Shown here: one piece after another, positions 56,831 through 64,000 of the stretch
Position numbering within the stretch: position 1 is the first letter of the stretch
Layout: every line of letters begins with the position of its first letter
NCBI RefSeq assembly: GCF_017741935.1
Contig: NZ_JAGHMH010000002.1
Span: 1-64,000, forward strand
Direction: 5' to 3'
Length of the DNA stretch: 64,000 bases
Origin: Rhizobium sp. 16-449-1b
Lineage (GTDB): Bacteria > Pseudomonadota > Alphaproteobacteria > Rhizobiales > Rhizobiaceae
Translations under genes and position numbers: made by a program
Notes under the pieces: model-generated
Told to the model about the DNA's origin: nothing
The model's input: only the letters and a program-made list of their open reading frames with translations
Database searches by the model: none

Positions 56831-57785
56831 CGTAATGCACCCAGTAGCGTGAGGACAGGAACGAGAAGGCGGTGAACACGGCGATGATCAGCACCAGGAT
56901 CCATGCAAGAGCGGAAGCATAGCCCATGCGGAAGTTCCCGAACGCCTCCTGATAGAGATAGAGCGTGTAGAACAGCGTCGAATTGATCGGCCCGCCCGAC
57001 CCGCCGGAGATGATGAAGGCGGGCGTGAATGCCTTGAAGGCGTCGATCGTCTGCACCACGGCATTGAAGAAGATGACGGGTGTCAGAAGCGGCAGGGTGA
57101 TCTTGTAGAACTGCCGGAACTTCGAGGCCCCGTCCAGGCTCGCCGCCTCGTACATGTCGGTCGGGATCTGGCGGAGACCGGCGAGGAAGATGATCATCGG
57201 CGAGCCGAACTGCCAGACGCTGAGCGCCACAAGCGTATAGATCGAGTAGCTCGGATGCGAGATCCAGCTCGGTCCCTGGATACCGATGTGCGACAGCGCG
57301 GCGTTGACCAGGCCGTCACCGGCAAAGAGCTGCCGCCACAAGACGGCGATCGCCACGCTGCCGCCGAGCAGCGATGGGAGATAGAAGACGGCGCGGTAGA
57401 AAGTCAGCCCCCGCACCCCCTTGTTGAGCGCCATCGCCACCAGAAGCGCGAAGATCAGCTTGAACGGCACCGACAGCACCACATAGGTCAGCGTCACCTT
57501 CATCGCCGCCGCGAACTTCGGGTCCGCGGTGGTGATGCGCACATAGTTCGCCGCACCCACCCATTCGGGCGAGCGGATCATGTCGAAATCCGTGAACGAC
57601 AGGTAGAGCGACACCAGCGCCGGCCCGAGCGTCAGCCCCAGGAAGCCGAGCAGCCATGGAAGAAGAAAGAGATATCCCGGTCCGTTGGCGGCAAGGAGGC
57701 GTCGCCAACGGCTGTCGGCGACCACTCCCTGATACTGCTCCGCCGTCGCGGCCCGGTCAGCCGTCGCGCGCATCGCATTGCTCAT
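56823..57785 (-). CDS. ABC sugar importer permease (MalF type)
   Basis: A 320-residue membrane protein with an EAA loop EAASLDGASKFRQFYKITLPLLTPVIFF and six helices (for example GYLFLLPWLLGFLGLTLGPALVSLYLSF). The start is set at the ATG 57785 (MSNAMRATADR); a TTG at 57794 overlapping the stop of the solute-binding gene (TTGA) is also possible. It pairs with the MalG-type permease. Confidence 0.92.
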   Translation of the reverse strand: MSNAMRATADRAATAEQYQGVVADSRWRRLLAANGPGYLFLLPWLLGFLGLTLGPALVSLYLSFTDFDMIRSPEWVGAANYVRITTADPKFAAAMKVTLTYVVLSVPFKLIFALLVAMALNKGVRGLTFYRAVFYLPSLLGGSVAIAVLWRQLFAGDGLVNAALSHIGIQGPSWISHPSYSIYTLVALSVWQFGSPMIIFLAGLRQIPTDMYEAASLDGASKFRQFYKITLPLLTPVIFFNAVVQTIDAFKAFTPAFIISGGSGGPINSTLFYTLYLYQEAFGNFRMGYASALAWILVLIIAVFTAFSFLSSRYWVHYDD

Positions 57786-57790
57786 GTCGG

Positions 57791-59077
57791 TCAACCCCGC
57801 GCGAGAAGGCGCGTGATCTCGTCGACAAGCTGTTTGCCGGCATCGGCTGGCGTGACCTGGCCGAAGGCGACCTGCTCGGCAAGCTGGCGCAGAACGGTCT
57901 GGCCTTCGCCGGCACCTGATGGGGGCGGTGGCGGCAACGGCCCGGCGAGATCGCCGAGATTGGCCACATAGTTCAGCGGGATCTTGCCCGTGTCGTCGAG
58001 CATGCCGGCCACGACATCACGCATCGCCTTGGATTCCGGGATGCCGCGCTCGACGTCGAGCACCTTGGCGGCATCAGGATCCTTGACGAAGAAGTTGACG
58101 TAGTCGACGGCCTGTTCGAGCGCCTTGGACTGCGCCGAGACCGAGAAGAACATCGACGGCTTGCGATAATGGCCGCCCTTCGAATCCGCCTTGATCAGCG
58201 GGTAGTTGTTGAGCGTCAGCTTGTCCTTGACCACGGCCTGGAAGCCGACGAACTGGTTGCTGTGCGCATAGTCGATCGCGGCCTTGCCGAGCGTCAGCGG
58301 CGCGGTGTCGATCGTGTCCTTGTAGAGCGCCTGCACATCGGGCGGCACGCAGGCTTGCGCCTCGCGGAACTTTGCCCACATGTCGAACCACTCGGATGCG
58401 TCGTCGGCGCCGAAGGCGATCTTCGAATCCGCCGTGTAGAGCGCCTTGCCGCGCTGGCGCACGTAGTTTTCGAAGAGCGGCTCCGCGCCGCTGCCGTCGG
58501 CAAATCCGAAGAAGCCCTTGCGCTTGCCCGCCTTGGTGATCTCGGCGCCCATCTTGCCGAGCTCTTCCCAGGTCGTCTTGTTTGTTGGCATCTCGACGCC
58601 GGCTTCCTGCAGCGCCACCGTGTTGACGACGGTTGCGGCCGAGTTTGCGCCGAGGCTGACGCCATAGAGATGGCCGTCGACCTTGCCGCCCTCGATCTGC
58701 GCCGGATCGAAATCGTCGAGATTGAGCTTCGACGGCATGTAGGATTCGAGCGGGGCGAGCGCGCCGCGCCGCGCATATTCGACGATATAGCGGTAATCCA
58801 TCTGGATCACGTCGGGCGCATTGCGGCCGGCGACCTGCGTCGCCAAGCGCGGCCAGTAATCGCTCCAGCCCAGGAACTCGCCTGTTATCGACGTGCCTGA
58901 ATTCTTGGCCTTGTAGAGATCCGAAACCTTGTTGGTGCGGTCGGCGCGCGGCTGCGAACCCCACCACAAGAGCCGCAGTCGGGCATCGGCGGCAAAAGCC
59001 CCTGGACCCAGTGCGGACAGCGAAAGAAGCGTGGCTCCTCCCGCAACGAAATTGCGTCTGCTCACACGAAACGTCAT
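57791..59077 (-). CDS. ABC sugar importer solute-binding protein (Tat-exported)
   Basis: A 428-residue periplasmic binding protein, family 1. The N-terminus SRRNFVAGGATLLSLSALGPGAFA is a twin-arginine signal, so it is probably exported folded. The mature protein starts ADARLRLLWWGSQPRADRTNK and contains QMDYRYIVEYARRG, as in CUT1 sugar-binding proteins. The ATG at 59077 is preceded by GGGAGGAGG. It is the first gene of the leftward importer operon and sits behind a predicted TetR operator. Confidence 0.92.
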   Translation of the reverse strand: MTFRVSRRNFVAGGATLLSLSALGPGAFAADARLRLLWWGSQPRADRTNKVSDLYKAKNSGTSITGEFLGWSDYWPRLATQVAGRNAPDVIQMDYRYIVEYARRGALAPLESYMPSKLNLDDFDPAQIEGGKVDGHLYGVSLGANSAATVVNTVALQEAGVEMPTNKTTWEELGKMGAEITKAGKRKGFFGFADGSGAEPLFENYVRQRGKALYTADSKIAFGADDASEWFDMWAKFREAQACVPPDVQALYKDTIDTAPLTLGKAAIDYAHSNQFVGFQAVVKDKLTLNNYPLIKADSKGGHYRKPSMFFSVSAQSKALEQAVDYVNFFVKDPDAAKVLDVERGIPESKAMRDVVAGMLDDTGKIPLNYVANLGDLAGPLPPPPPSGAGEGQTVLRQLAEQVAFGQVTPADAGKQLVDEITRLLARG

Positions 59078-59140
59078 CTGTTTTTCCTCCTCCCTTGGGG
59101 AGCGCCTCCACACGCTCCCGGCTGGTTTCTCTTGCAACAA

Positions 59141-59185
59141 ATAACTATTTGGTTACAAGCTATGAAGAAGCACCGGGACTGTCAA
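59141..59185 (-). promoter_or_regulatory. Promoter and TetR operator of the ABC importer operon
   Basis: On the minus strand -35 TTGACA (59185-59180), 17-bp spacer, -10 TAGCTT (59162-59157), directly followed by the 16-bp site GTAACCAAATAGTTAT (59156-59141). Such a site at the transcription start is a repressor position. Confidence 0.7.
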
Positions 59186-59220
59186 GCGACATGTGGCGGC
59201 GGGATCGTCAGGCTTGGTTT

Positions 59221-59249
59221 TTTACAATTTGTTCATAAACAACTATGAG
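59221..59249 (+). promoter_or_regulatory. Promoter of the TetR gene with an inverted repeat in the spacer
   Basis: -35 TTTACA (59221-59226), 17-bp spacer and -10 TATGAG (59244-59249). In the spacer lies TTGTT-CATA-AACAA (59229-59242), a place suited to autorepression. Confidence 0.5.
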
Positions 59250-59278
59250 CGCGAGGTTTAAAGGAAAGGGTAGTGGGG

Positions 59279-59947
59279 ATGGATGGCAGTGGAGAGAAGA
59301 AACCGGCCAAGCGGCGTTCACAAGAGCGCGTCCTGCAGCGCGATCCCGAGCGAACGCGCGCCGCCATTCTCGAAGCCGCGACCCGGGAATTCGCTGAAAA
59401 CGGCATGGGCGGCGCCCGTGTCGACGCCATCGCCGAGCGTGCCGGCACCAACAAGCGCATGCTCTATCACTACTTCGGCGACAAGGAGCAGCTCTATCTG
59501 CATGTGCTGGAGGAAGCCTATGTCGGCATCCGCACCGCCGAGCGCGAGCTGCATATCGGCGACCGCAGCCCGGAGGAGGGGATCGCCGAGCTCGCGCTCT
59601 TCACCTGGCGCTATTTCCTGAAGCACCCCGAATTCCTGAGCCTGCTTGGTACCGAAAACCTGCACCGCGCCCGCTGGCTGCGCCAATCGGTGCGGCTGAA
59701 GGAGCTGCATTCGCATCTGATCGTCGAATTGACCGAGGTGCTCGATCGCGGCAAGAAGACGGGCGTCTTCATCGATGCCGCCGATCCGCTGAACGTCTAT
59801 CTGACCATCGCCTCGCTCGGCTATTTCTACATTTCCAACCAGTACACGCTCTCGACCATCTTCGGCCGCGATCTTGCGGAGAAGGGCAATCTCGACGCCT
59901 GGGAACGCCATATCGTTCACGTCACGCTCGCCTCGATCAAAGCCTGA
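59279..59947 (+). CDS. TetR-family transcriptional regulator
   Basis: A 222-residue regulator with an N-terminal TetR HTH: RAAILEAATREFAENGMGGARVDAIAERAGTNKRMLYHYFGDKEQLYLHVLEEAY. The all-helical C-terminal half is the ligand domain. It lies between two operons that carry matching operator sites, so it probably controls both. The ATG at 59279 was taken; GTG at 59273 is an alternative with the same AAGGAAAGGG upstream. The ligand is unknown and probably a sugar or its breakdown product. Confidence 0.92.
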   Translation: MDGSGEKKPAKRRSQERVLQRDPERTRAAILEAATREFAENGMGGARVDAIAERAGTNKRMLYHYFGDKEQLYLHVLEEAYVGIRTAERELHIGDRSPEEGIAELALFTWRYFLKHPEFLSLLGTENLHRARWLRQSVRLKELHSHLIVELTEVLDRGKKTGVFIDAADPLNVYLTIASLGYFYISNQYTLSTIFGRDLAEKGNLDAWERHIVHVTLASIKA

Positions 59948-59970
59948 TCGCTGAAATTTAGCCCCGGCTA

Positions 59971-60016
59971 TTGACAGCGCCGCTTCTCCTCTGCCATCAA
60001 GTAACTGTTTGGTTAC
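59971..60016 (+). promoter_or_regulatory. Promoter and TetR operator of the dehydrogenase-isomerase operon
   Basis: -35 TTGACA (59971-59976), 17-bp spacer, weak -10 CCATCA (59994-59999), then the 16-bp operator GTAACTGTTTGGTTAC (60001-60016). The spacing between -35 and operator is 30 bp, against 29 bp in the importer promoter. Confidence 0.7.
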
Positions 60017-60082
60017 TGGCCGGGAGGAGCCGCGCGGCATCGCGCGTCCGGCATTGCAACACGGTTTTGCAGGGAGGCAGAC

Positions 60083-61231
60083 ATGGCACGTCTAGGAATA
60101 ATTCTGCACGGCGTAACGGGCCGCATGGGCTACAATCAGCACCTCGTCCGCTCGATACTGGCGATCCGCGATCAGGGCGGCCTGACGCTGAAATCGGGCG
60201 AGAAGCTCGAAATCGACCCCATCATCGTCGGCCGCAACGCCGCAAAGATGGAGGAGCTGGCGAAGCGCCACGGCATCAAGCGCTGGTCGACGGACCTCGA
60301 CGCCGCACTCAAAAATCCCGACGACCAGATATTCTTCGACGCCGGCACCACGCTGATGCGCGCCGAGCTTTTGTCGCGGGCGCTCGACGCCGGCAAGCAC
60401 GTCTATTGCGAAAAGCCGATCTCGGATGATCTCGAAGTCGCCATCGCGCTCGCCCGCAAGGCGCGCGGCTCGGGGCTCAAGCATGGTGTCGTGCAGGACA
60501 AGCTCTTCCTGCCTGGCCTGCGTAAACTCGCGCTGCTGCGCGACAGCGGCTTCTTCGGCAAGATCCTCTCCGTGCGCGGCGAGTTCGGCTACTGGGTCTT
60601 CGAGGGTGATTGGGGCGTGCCGGCGCAGCGCCCGTCCTGGAACTACCGCAAGGCCGATGGCGGCGGCATCATTCTCGACATGCTCTGCCACTGGCGCTAT
60701 GTGCTCGACAATCTCTTCGGCGAGGTCAAATCGGTCTCCTGCCTCGGCGCCACCCATATCGGCACCCGCGTCGACGAACAGGGCAAGCCCTATCATTGCG
60801 ACACCGATGACGCCGCCTATGCCACTTTCGAGCTTGAAGGCGGGGCGATCGCCCATATCAATTCGTCCTGGGCGGTGCGCGTGCGCCGCGACGATCTCGT
60901 CACCTTCCAGGTCGACGGCACCCACGGTTCGGCTGTCGCCGGCCTGACGAAATGCTGGACCCAGCACCGCGTCAACACGCCAAAGCCCGTCTGGAACCCC
61001 GACCAGCCGCAGACCATCGATTTCTACCAGACCTGGGACGAGGTGCCGGACACACAGGCCTTCGACAACGGCTTCAAGGTGCAGTGGGAGATGTTCCTGC
61101 GCCATGTCGCCGAGGACGCGCCCTGGCCCTATGGTCTCGAGGCCGGCGCCAAGGGCGTGCAGCTCGCCGAACTCGGGCTGAAATCCTGGGCCGAACGCCG
61201 CTGGCTCGATGTGCCCGTGCTGGAGTTCTGA
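60083..61231 (+). CDS. Gfo/Idh/MocA-family oxidoreductase (operon 2, first gene)
   Basis: A 382-residue dehydrogenase. The N-terminal GIILHGVTGRMGYNQHLVRSILAI is an unusual nucleotide-binding loop (G-V-T-G-R-M-G, as in dihydrodipicolinate reductase), then LDAGKHVYCEKPISDDLEVAIAL carries the E-K-P motif. Later FDNGFKVQWEMFLRHVAEDAPWPYGLEAGAKGVQLAELGLKS is typical of the C-terminal end. It is first in a rightward operon under the second TetR site. Substrate unknown. Confidence 0.88.
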   Translation: MARLGIILHGVTGRMGYNQHLVRSILAIRDQGGLTLKSGEKLEIDPIIVGRNAAKMEELAKRHGIKRWSTDLDAALKNPDDQIFFDAGTTLMRAELLSRALDAGKHVYCEKPISDDLEVAIALARKARGSGLKHGVVQDKLFLPGLRKLALLRDSGFFGKILSVRGEFGYWVFEGDWGVPAQRPSWNYRKADGGGIILDMLCHWRYVLDNLFGEVKSVSCLGATHIGTRVDEQGKPYHCDTDDAAYATFELEGGAIAHINSSWAVRVRRDDLVTFQVDGTHGSAVAGLTKCWTQHRVNTPKPVWNPDQPQTIDFYQTWDEVPDTQAFDNGFKVQWEMFLRHVAEDAPWPYGLEAGAKGVQLAELGLKSWAERRWLDVPVLEF

Positions 61232-61308
61232 GCCATGCCTGATATAGCGCGCTATGCACTTATGGTGATCGCGCCTGTTGCCCCGCATGGAAGCGGGGCT
61301 TGGCAAGC

Positions 61309-62136
61309 ATGGTAGACGATCTCTCCATCAACCTCGCGACCATTCGCGAGCAATGTGGCTTCGCTGAAGCGGTCGATCTCTGCCTGAAGCACGGCATCAC
61401 CTCGATCGCTCCCTGGCGCGATCAGGTAGCCAAGGTCGGGCTCGACGAGGCGGTGCGCATCGTCCGCCAAAACGGCATCAAGCTCACCGGCCTGTGCCGA
61501 GGCGGCTTCTTTCCGGCAGCCACGGCGGCGGACCGCCAATCGGCGATCGACGACAACAAGCGCGCCGTCGATGAGGCAGCCGCTCTGGGCGCCGATTGCC
61601 TCGTGCTTGTGGTCGGCGGGCTCGCTGGCGGATCGAAGAACATCGATGAAGCGCGCAACATGGTGGCGGACGGCATCGCCGCCACGCTGCCGCATGCCCG
61701 CGCGAGCGGCGTGCCGCTGGCGATCGAGCCGCTGCATCCCATGTACGCCGCCGACCGCTCCTGCGTGAACACGCTCGGCCAGGCGCTCGACATGTGCGAG
61801 ACGCTGGGCGAGGGGGTGGGCGTTGCGATCGACGTCTACCATGTCTGGTGGGACCCCGATCTGGCACGCCAGATCGGCCGCGCGGGTCAGCTGAAGCGCA
61901 TTCTCGCGCATCACATCTGCGATTGGCTGGTTCCGACGCGGGACATGCTGATCGACCGCGGCATGATGGGCGATGGCGTCATCGACCTGAAGGGCATAAG
62001 ACGGATGGTGGAGGGCGCGGGTTTTCATGGCGCGCAGGAGGTCGAGATATTCTCGGCGGAGAACTGGTGGAAACGCCCGGCCGACGAGGTGATCCGCACC
62101 TGTGTCGAGCGCTTCCACGACTGCTGCCGAATCTGA
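61309..62136 (+). CDS. Sugar phosphate isomerase/epimerase-like TIM barrel
   Basis: A 275-residue AP-endonuclease-2-type TIM barrel: INLATIREQCGFAEAVDLCLKHGITSIAPW at the start, PLAIEPLHPMYAADRSCVNTLGQALDMCE with the metal-binding Glu, VAIDVYHVWWDPDL with Asp/His, and AQEVEIFSAENWWKRP with the last Glu. Such enzymes isomerise or epimerise sugars or keto-sugars. ATG at 61309 is used, with a TTG nine bases upstream as an alternative. It lies between two Gfo/Idh dehydrogenases. Confidence 0.88.
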   Translation: MVDDLSINLATIREQCGFAEAVDLCLKHGITSIAPWRDQVAKVGLDEAVRIVRQNGIKLTGLCRGGFFPAATAADRQSAIDDNKRAVDEAAALGADCLVLVVGGLAGGSKNIDEARNMVADGIAATLPHARASGVPLAIEPLHPMYAADRSCVNTLGQALDMCETLGEGVGVAIDVYHVWWDPDLARQIGRAGQLKRILAHHICDWLVPTRDMLIDRGMMGDGVIDLKGIRRMVEGAGFHGAQEVEIFSAENWWKRPADEVIRTCVERFHDCCRI

Positions 62137-62185
62137 CTTGGCAAAACAACACATTCGTTTCCGCACGCATGAGGAGGATCATTCG

Positions 62186-63460
62186 ATGGAGAAACGCCGC
62201 TTCGCACTGATAGGCACCGGAAATCGCGGAACGACCATGTGGGGCAAGGAATTGCTGGCCGGCTGGCGCGAGCATGTGGATCTGGTGGCGATCGTCGATA
62301 CCAATTCGCTGCGCGCCGAACGCGCCCGCACCATGATCGGCAGCAACGCTCCCATCTATGAGAATATCGACGCCATGCTCGCCGAGCATGAGGTCGACAT
62401 GGTCATCGTCTGCACGCCCGATTATACGCATGACGACATCGTCGTGCGCGCGCTCGAAGCCGGTATCGACGTCATCACCGAAAAGCCGATGACGACAGAA
62501 GTCGGCAAGATCCGCCGCATTCTCGATGCCGAAAAGCGCAGCGGCAAGCGCGTCGACGTCTCCTTCAACTATCGCTACGCGCCGACGGCCGCCAAAATCA
62601 AGGAACTGCTCTCCTCAGGCGAGATCGGCCGCGTCACCTCCGTCGATTTTCACTGGTACCTCGACACCAAACACGGCGCCGATTATTTCCGCCGCTGGCA
62701 CGCCTATACGGAAAATTCCGGCAGCCTCTTCGTCCACAAGGCGACCCACCACTTCGATCTGCTCAACTGGTATCTCGACAGCGACCCCGAAGCCGTCACC
62801 TCCTTCGCCGACTTGCAGAATTACGGCCGCAAGGGCCCGTTCCGCGGCCCGCGCTGCAAGCTCTGTCCGCACACCGGGGAATGCGATTACTACCTCGATC
62901 TCGAGGCCGATCCCTTCCTCGACGCGCTGTATGAAGACCCCTCCGAGATCGACGGCTATTTCCGCGATGGCTGTGTCTATCGCGAGGATATCGACATCCC
63001 CGACACCATGGTCGTCAGCCTGCGCTACAGGAACAACGTCCACGTCTCCTATTCGCTGAACACCTTCCAGCCGATCGAAGGCCACCACATCGCCTTCAAC
63101 GGCACCGAGGGGCGGATCGAGTTGCGCCAGTTCGAAAAACAGCCATGGGAAACGCCGAATGAGGATACGATCCTCCTGATCCGCAACTTTCCGAAGGGCA
63201 GGGAACCGGTCGAGCGCATCGTTGTGCCGCATTTCTCCGGCGGCCACTATGGCGGCGATGATCGCATGCGCAACATGATCTTCAAGCCCGGCATGGAGGA
63301 CCGCCTCGGCCAGCGCGCCGGTACCCGCGCCGGCGCCATGTCGGTGCTGACGGGGATTGCTGCGCTGTCGAGTGCGCGCAGCGGCAAGGTGGTGAAGATC
63401 GCCGACCTGATGCCGGAGCTTACGGGCGGCGATGCAAGCCCGGGCCTGAAAGCGGGTTGA
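62186..63460 (+). CDS. Gfo/Idh/MocA-family oxidoreductase (operon 2, third gene)
   Basis: A 424-residue dehydrogenase: FALIGTGNRGTTMWGKELLAGW, then VDMVIVCTPDYTHDDIVVRALEAGIDVITEKPMTTEVGKI with E-K-P, and the substrate-domain motif SLFVHKATHHFDLLNWYLDSDP. An insertion with four cysteines (CKLCPHTGECDYY around residue 257) is uncommon for the family. ATG at 62186 is preceded by GAGGAGGATC. It is 49 bp behind the isomerase gene. Confidence 0.88.
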   Translation: MEKRRFALIGTGNRGTTMWGKELLAGWREHVDLVAIVDTNSLRAERARTMIGSNAPIYENIDAMLAEHEVDMVIVCTPDYTHDDIVVRALEAGIDVITEKPMTTEVGKIRRILDAEKRSGKRVDVSFNYRYAPTAAKIKELLSSGEIGRVTSVDFHWYLDTKHGADYFRRWHAYTENSGSLFVHKATHHFDLLNWYLDSDPEAVTSFADLQNYGRKGPFRGPRCKLCPHTGECDYYLDLEADPFLDALYEDPSEIDGYFRDGCVYREDIDIPDTMVVSLRYRNNVHVSYSLNTFQPIEGHHIAFNGTEGRIELRQFEKQPWETPNEDTILLIRNFPKGREPVERIVVPHFSGGHYGGDDRMRNMIFKPGMEDRLGQRAGTRAGAMSVLTGIAALSSARSGKVVKIADLMPELTGGDASPGLKAG

Positions 63461-63509
63461 GGCAAGCCGGCTGACGAAGGCCGGCTGATCGCCGGCGCTC
63501 GTCTTATCC

Positions 63510-64000
63510 TCAGGCGCCGACGGCGACCGCTTCCTTCGCGGTCGCAACCTCGATCATCGCAACCCAGTTGCGCGCGATCGCAAGGCCGCTGGCATCCGCT
63601 GCGGCACCGTCCACGGGAGCGAGATCGGGATGGCGCTCCAGCCAGCCGGGCTCCATGCGCTCGATCGTCGCCTCGAAGCCCGTCTTCCACCCCTCGACCA
63701 CCGCGCGGCTGGCCTCGAAATGAAACTGCGTGCCATAAGTCGCGCGGCCAAGCCGGAAGGCCTGGTTGCGCACGAGCGGGCTGGTCGCCAGCAGGCAGGC
63801 ACCCTCGGGCAACGTGAACGTATCGCTGTGCCACTCGAAGGTGGTGAAATCGGCATCGAGACCCGAAAGCAGCGGATCGGCCTTGCCCTCGTCCGTCATC
63901 TCGACGGGCTTCCAGCCGAACTCCAGCTGCCGTCCAAGATGGTTTTCCGCACCATAGGCGCGCGCCAGGATCTGCGATCCCAGGCAGATGCCCATCACCG
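63510..64000 (-). CDS. Class I glutamine amidotransferase (truncated by window end)
   Basis: Partial gene; the 5' part lies beyond position 64000. The visible 163 codons hold the nucleophile Cys in PMMGICLGSQILARAYGAE-like context (GICLGSQ), and the catalytic His in ATYGTQFHFEASRAVVEGW, the two residues that make up the class I triad with a downstream Glu. A GMP-synthase-like or YfeJ-type amidotransferase domain protein is most likely. Full length is not known. Confidence 0.85.
   Translation of the reverse strand, partial: VMGICLGSQILARAYGAENHLGRQLEFGWKPVEMTDEGKADPLLSGLDADFTTFEWHSDTFTLPEGACLLATSPLVRNQAFRLGRATYGTQFHFEASRAVVEGWKTGFEATIERMEPGWLERHPDLAPVDGAAADASGLAIARNWVAMIEVATAKEAVAVGA

Overview
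The window looks like a stretch of the main chromosome of a fast-growing Rhizobium or a close relative (Rhizobiaceae, Alphaproteobacteria). The grounds are the high GC content with a strong G/C third-position bias, an Irr-type Fur-family regulator lacking the N-terminal heme motif and divergent from fabA-fabB-fabI, a CycM-like membrane-anchored cytochrome c, DUF992 and TIGR02300 proteins, a RIME-like palindromic repeat, and rpsO-pnp close to the rimP-nusA-infB operon. No taxon-decisive marker such as 16S rRNA is present, so the genus is an inference.

Layout. 1-5.3 kb: recF, moeB and a GNAT gene with start/stop overlaps, a D-2-hydroxyacid dehydrogenase, an SH3-like secreted protein and an adenosine kinase. 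5.3-9.1 kb: a 430-bp non-coding gap with a free-standing terminator, an AEC permease, cycM, kdsB and pheA. 9.1-12.0 kb: a leftward cluster HIT-nudC-yafY-small protein-VOC. 12.1-19.5 kb: 4.5S SRP RNA, dnaX, ybaB, DUF992, MOSC, recR, a RIME-like repeat running into a lytic transglycosylase gene, and an MFS exporter. 19.6-31.9 kb: the translation and RNA block rimP-nusA-ylxR-infB-rbfA-truB-rpsO-pnp, preceded by a leader carrying an intrinsic terminator and followed by an rsmC-like methyltransferase and an acetyltransferase. 32-38.2 kb: fabI, fabB, fabA, irr, a TRIC-type channel, a secreted protein, YdcF and DUF1275. 38.3-39.7 kb: a 1.3-kb AT-richer insert at tRNA-Ala(GGC), bounded by a 15-bp duplication of the tRNA 3' end and holding one HEPN-like gene. 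39.8-47.2 kb: TIGR02300, PaiB-like, cmk, rpsA, a large acidic unknown protein, RNase D, a PACE-type efflux protein and SlyX. 47.4-63.5 kb: carbohydrate catabolism (uxaC-uxuB; a choline-kinase-like gene with a dimethylglycine-dehydrogenase-like gene; an ABC sugar importer operon; a TetR regulator; two more Gfo/Idh dehydrogenases and a TIM-barrel isomerase). A class I glutamine amidotransferase runs off the right end.

How the genes work together. Most of the window is conserved housekeeping. The two accessory signals are the tRNA-Ala insert, a candidate stand-alone HEPN ribonuclease/defence gene with no integrase, and the right-hand sugar locus. There, near-identical 16-bp sites (core AAC-N6-GTTAC) lie just downstream of the predicted -10 elements of the importer operon (59141-59156) and of the dehydrogenase-isomerase operon (60001-60016), and a third lies in front of uxaC-uxuB (47357-47372). 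This suggests one regulon, probably run by the TetR protein at 59279, connecting uptake of an unidentified sugar with the hexuronate pathway. All functional calls come from reading protein motifs and gene order; no database search was run.
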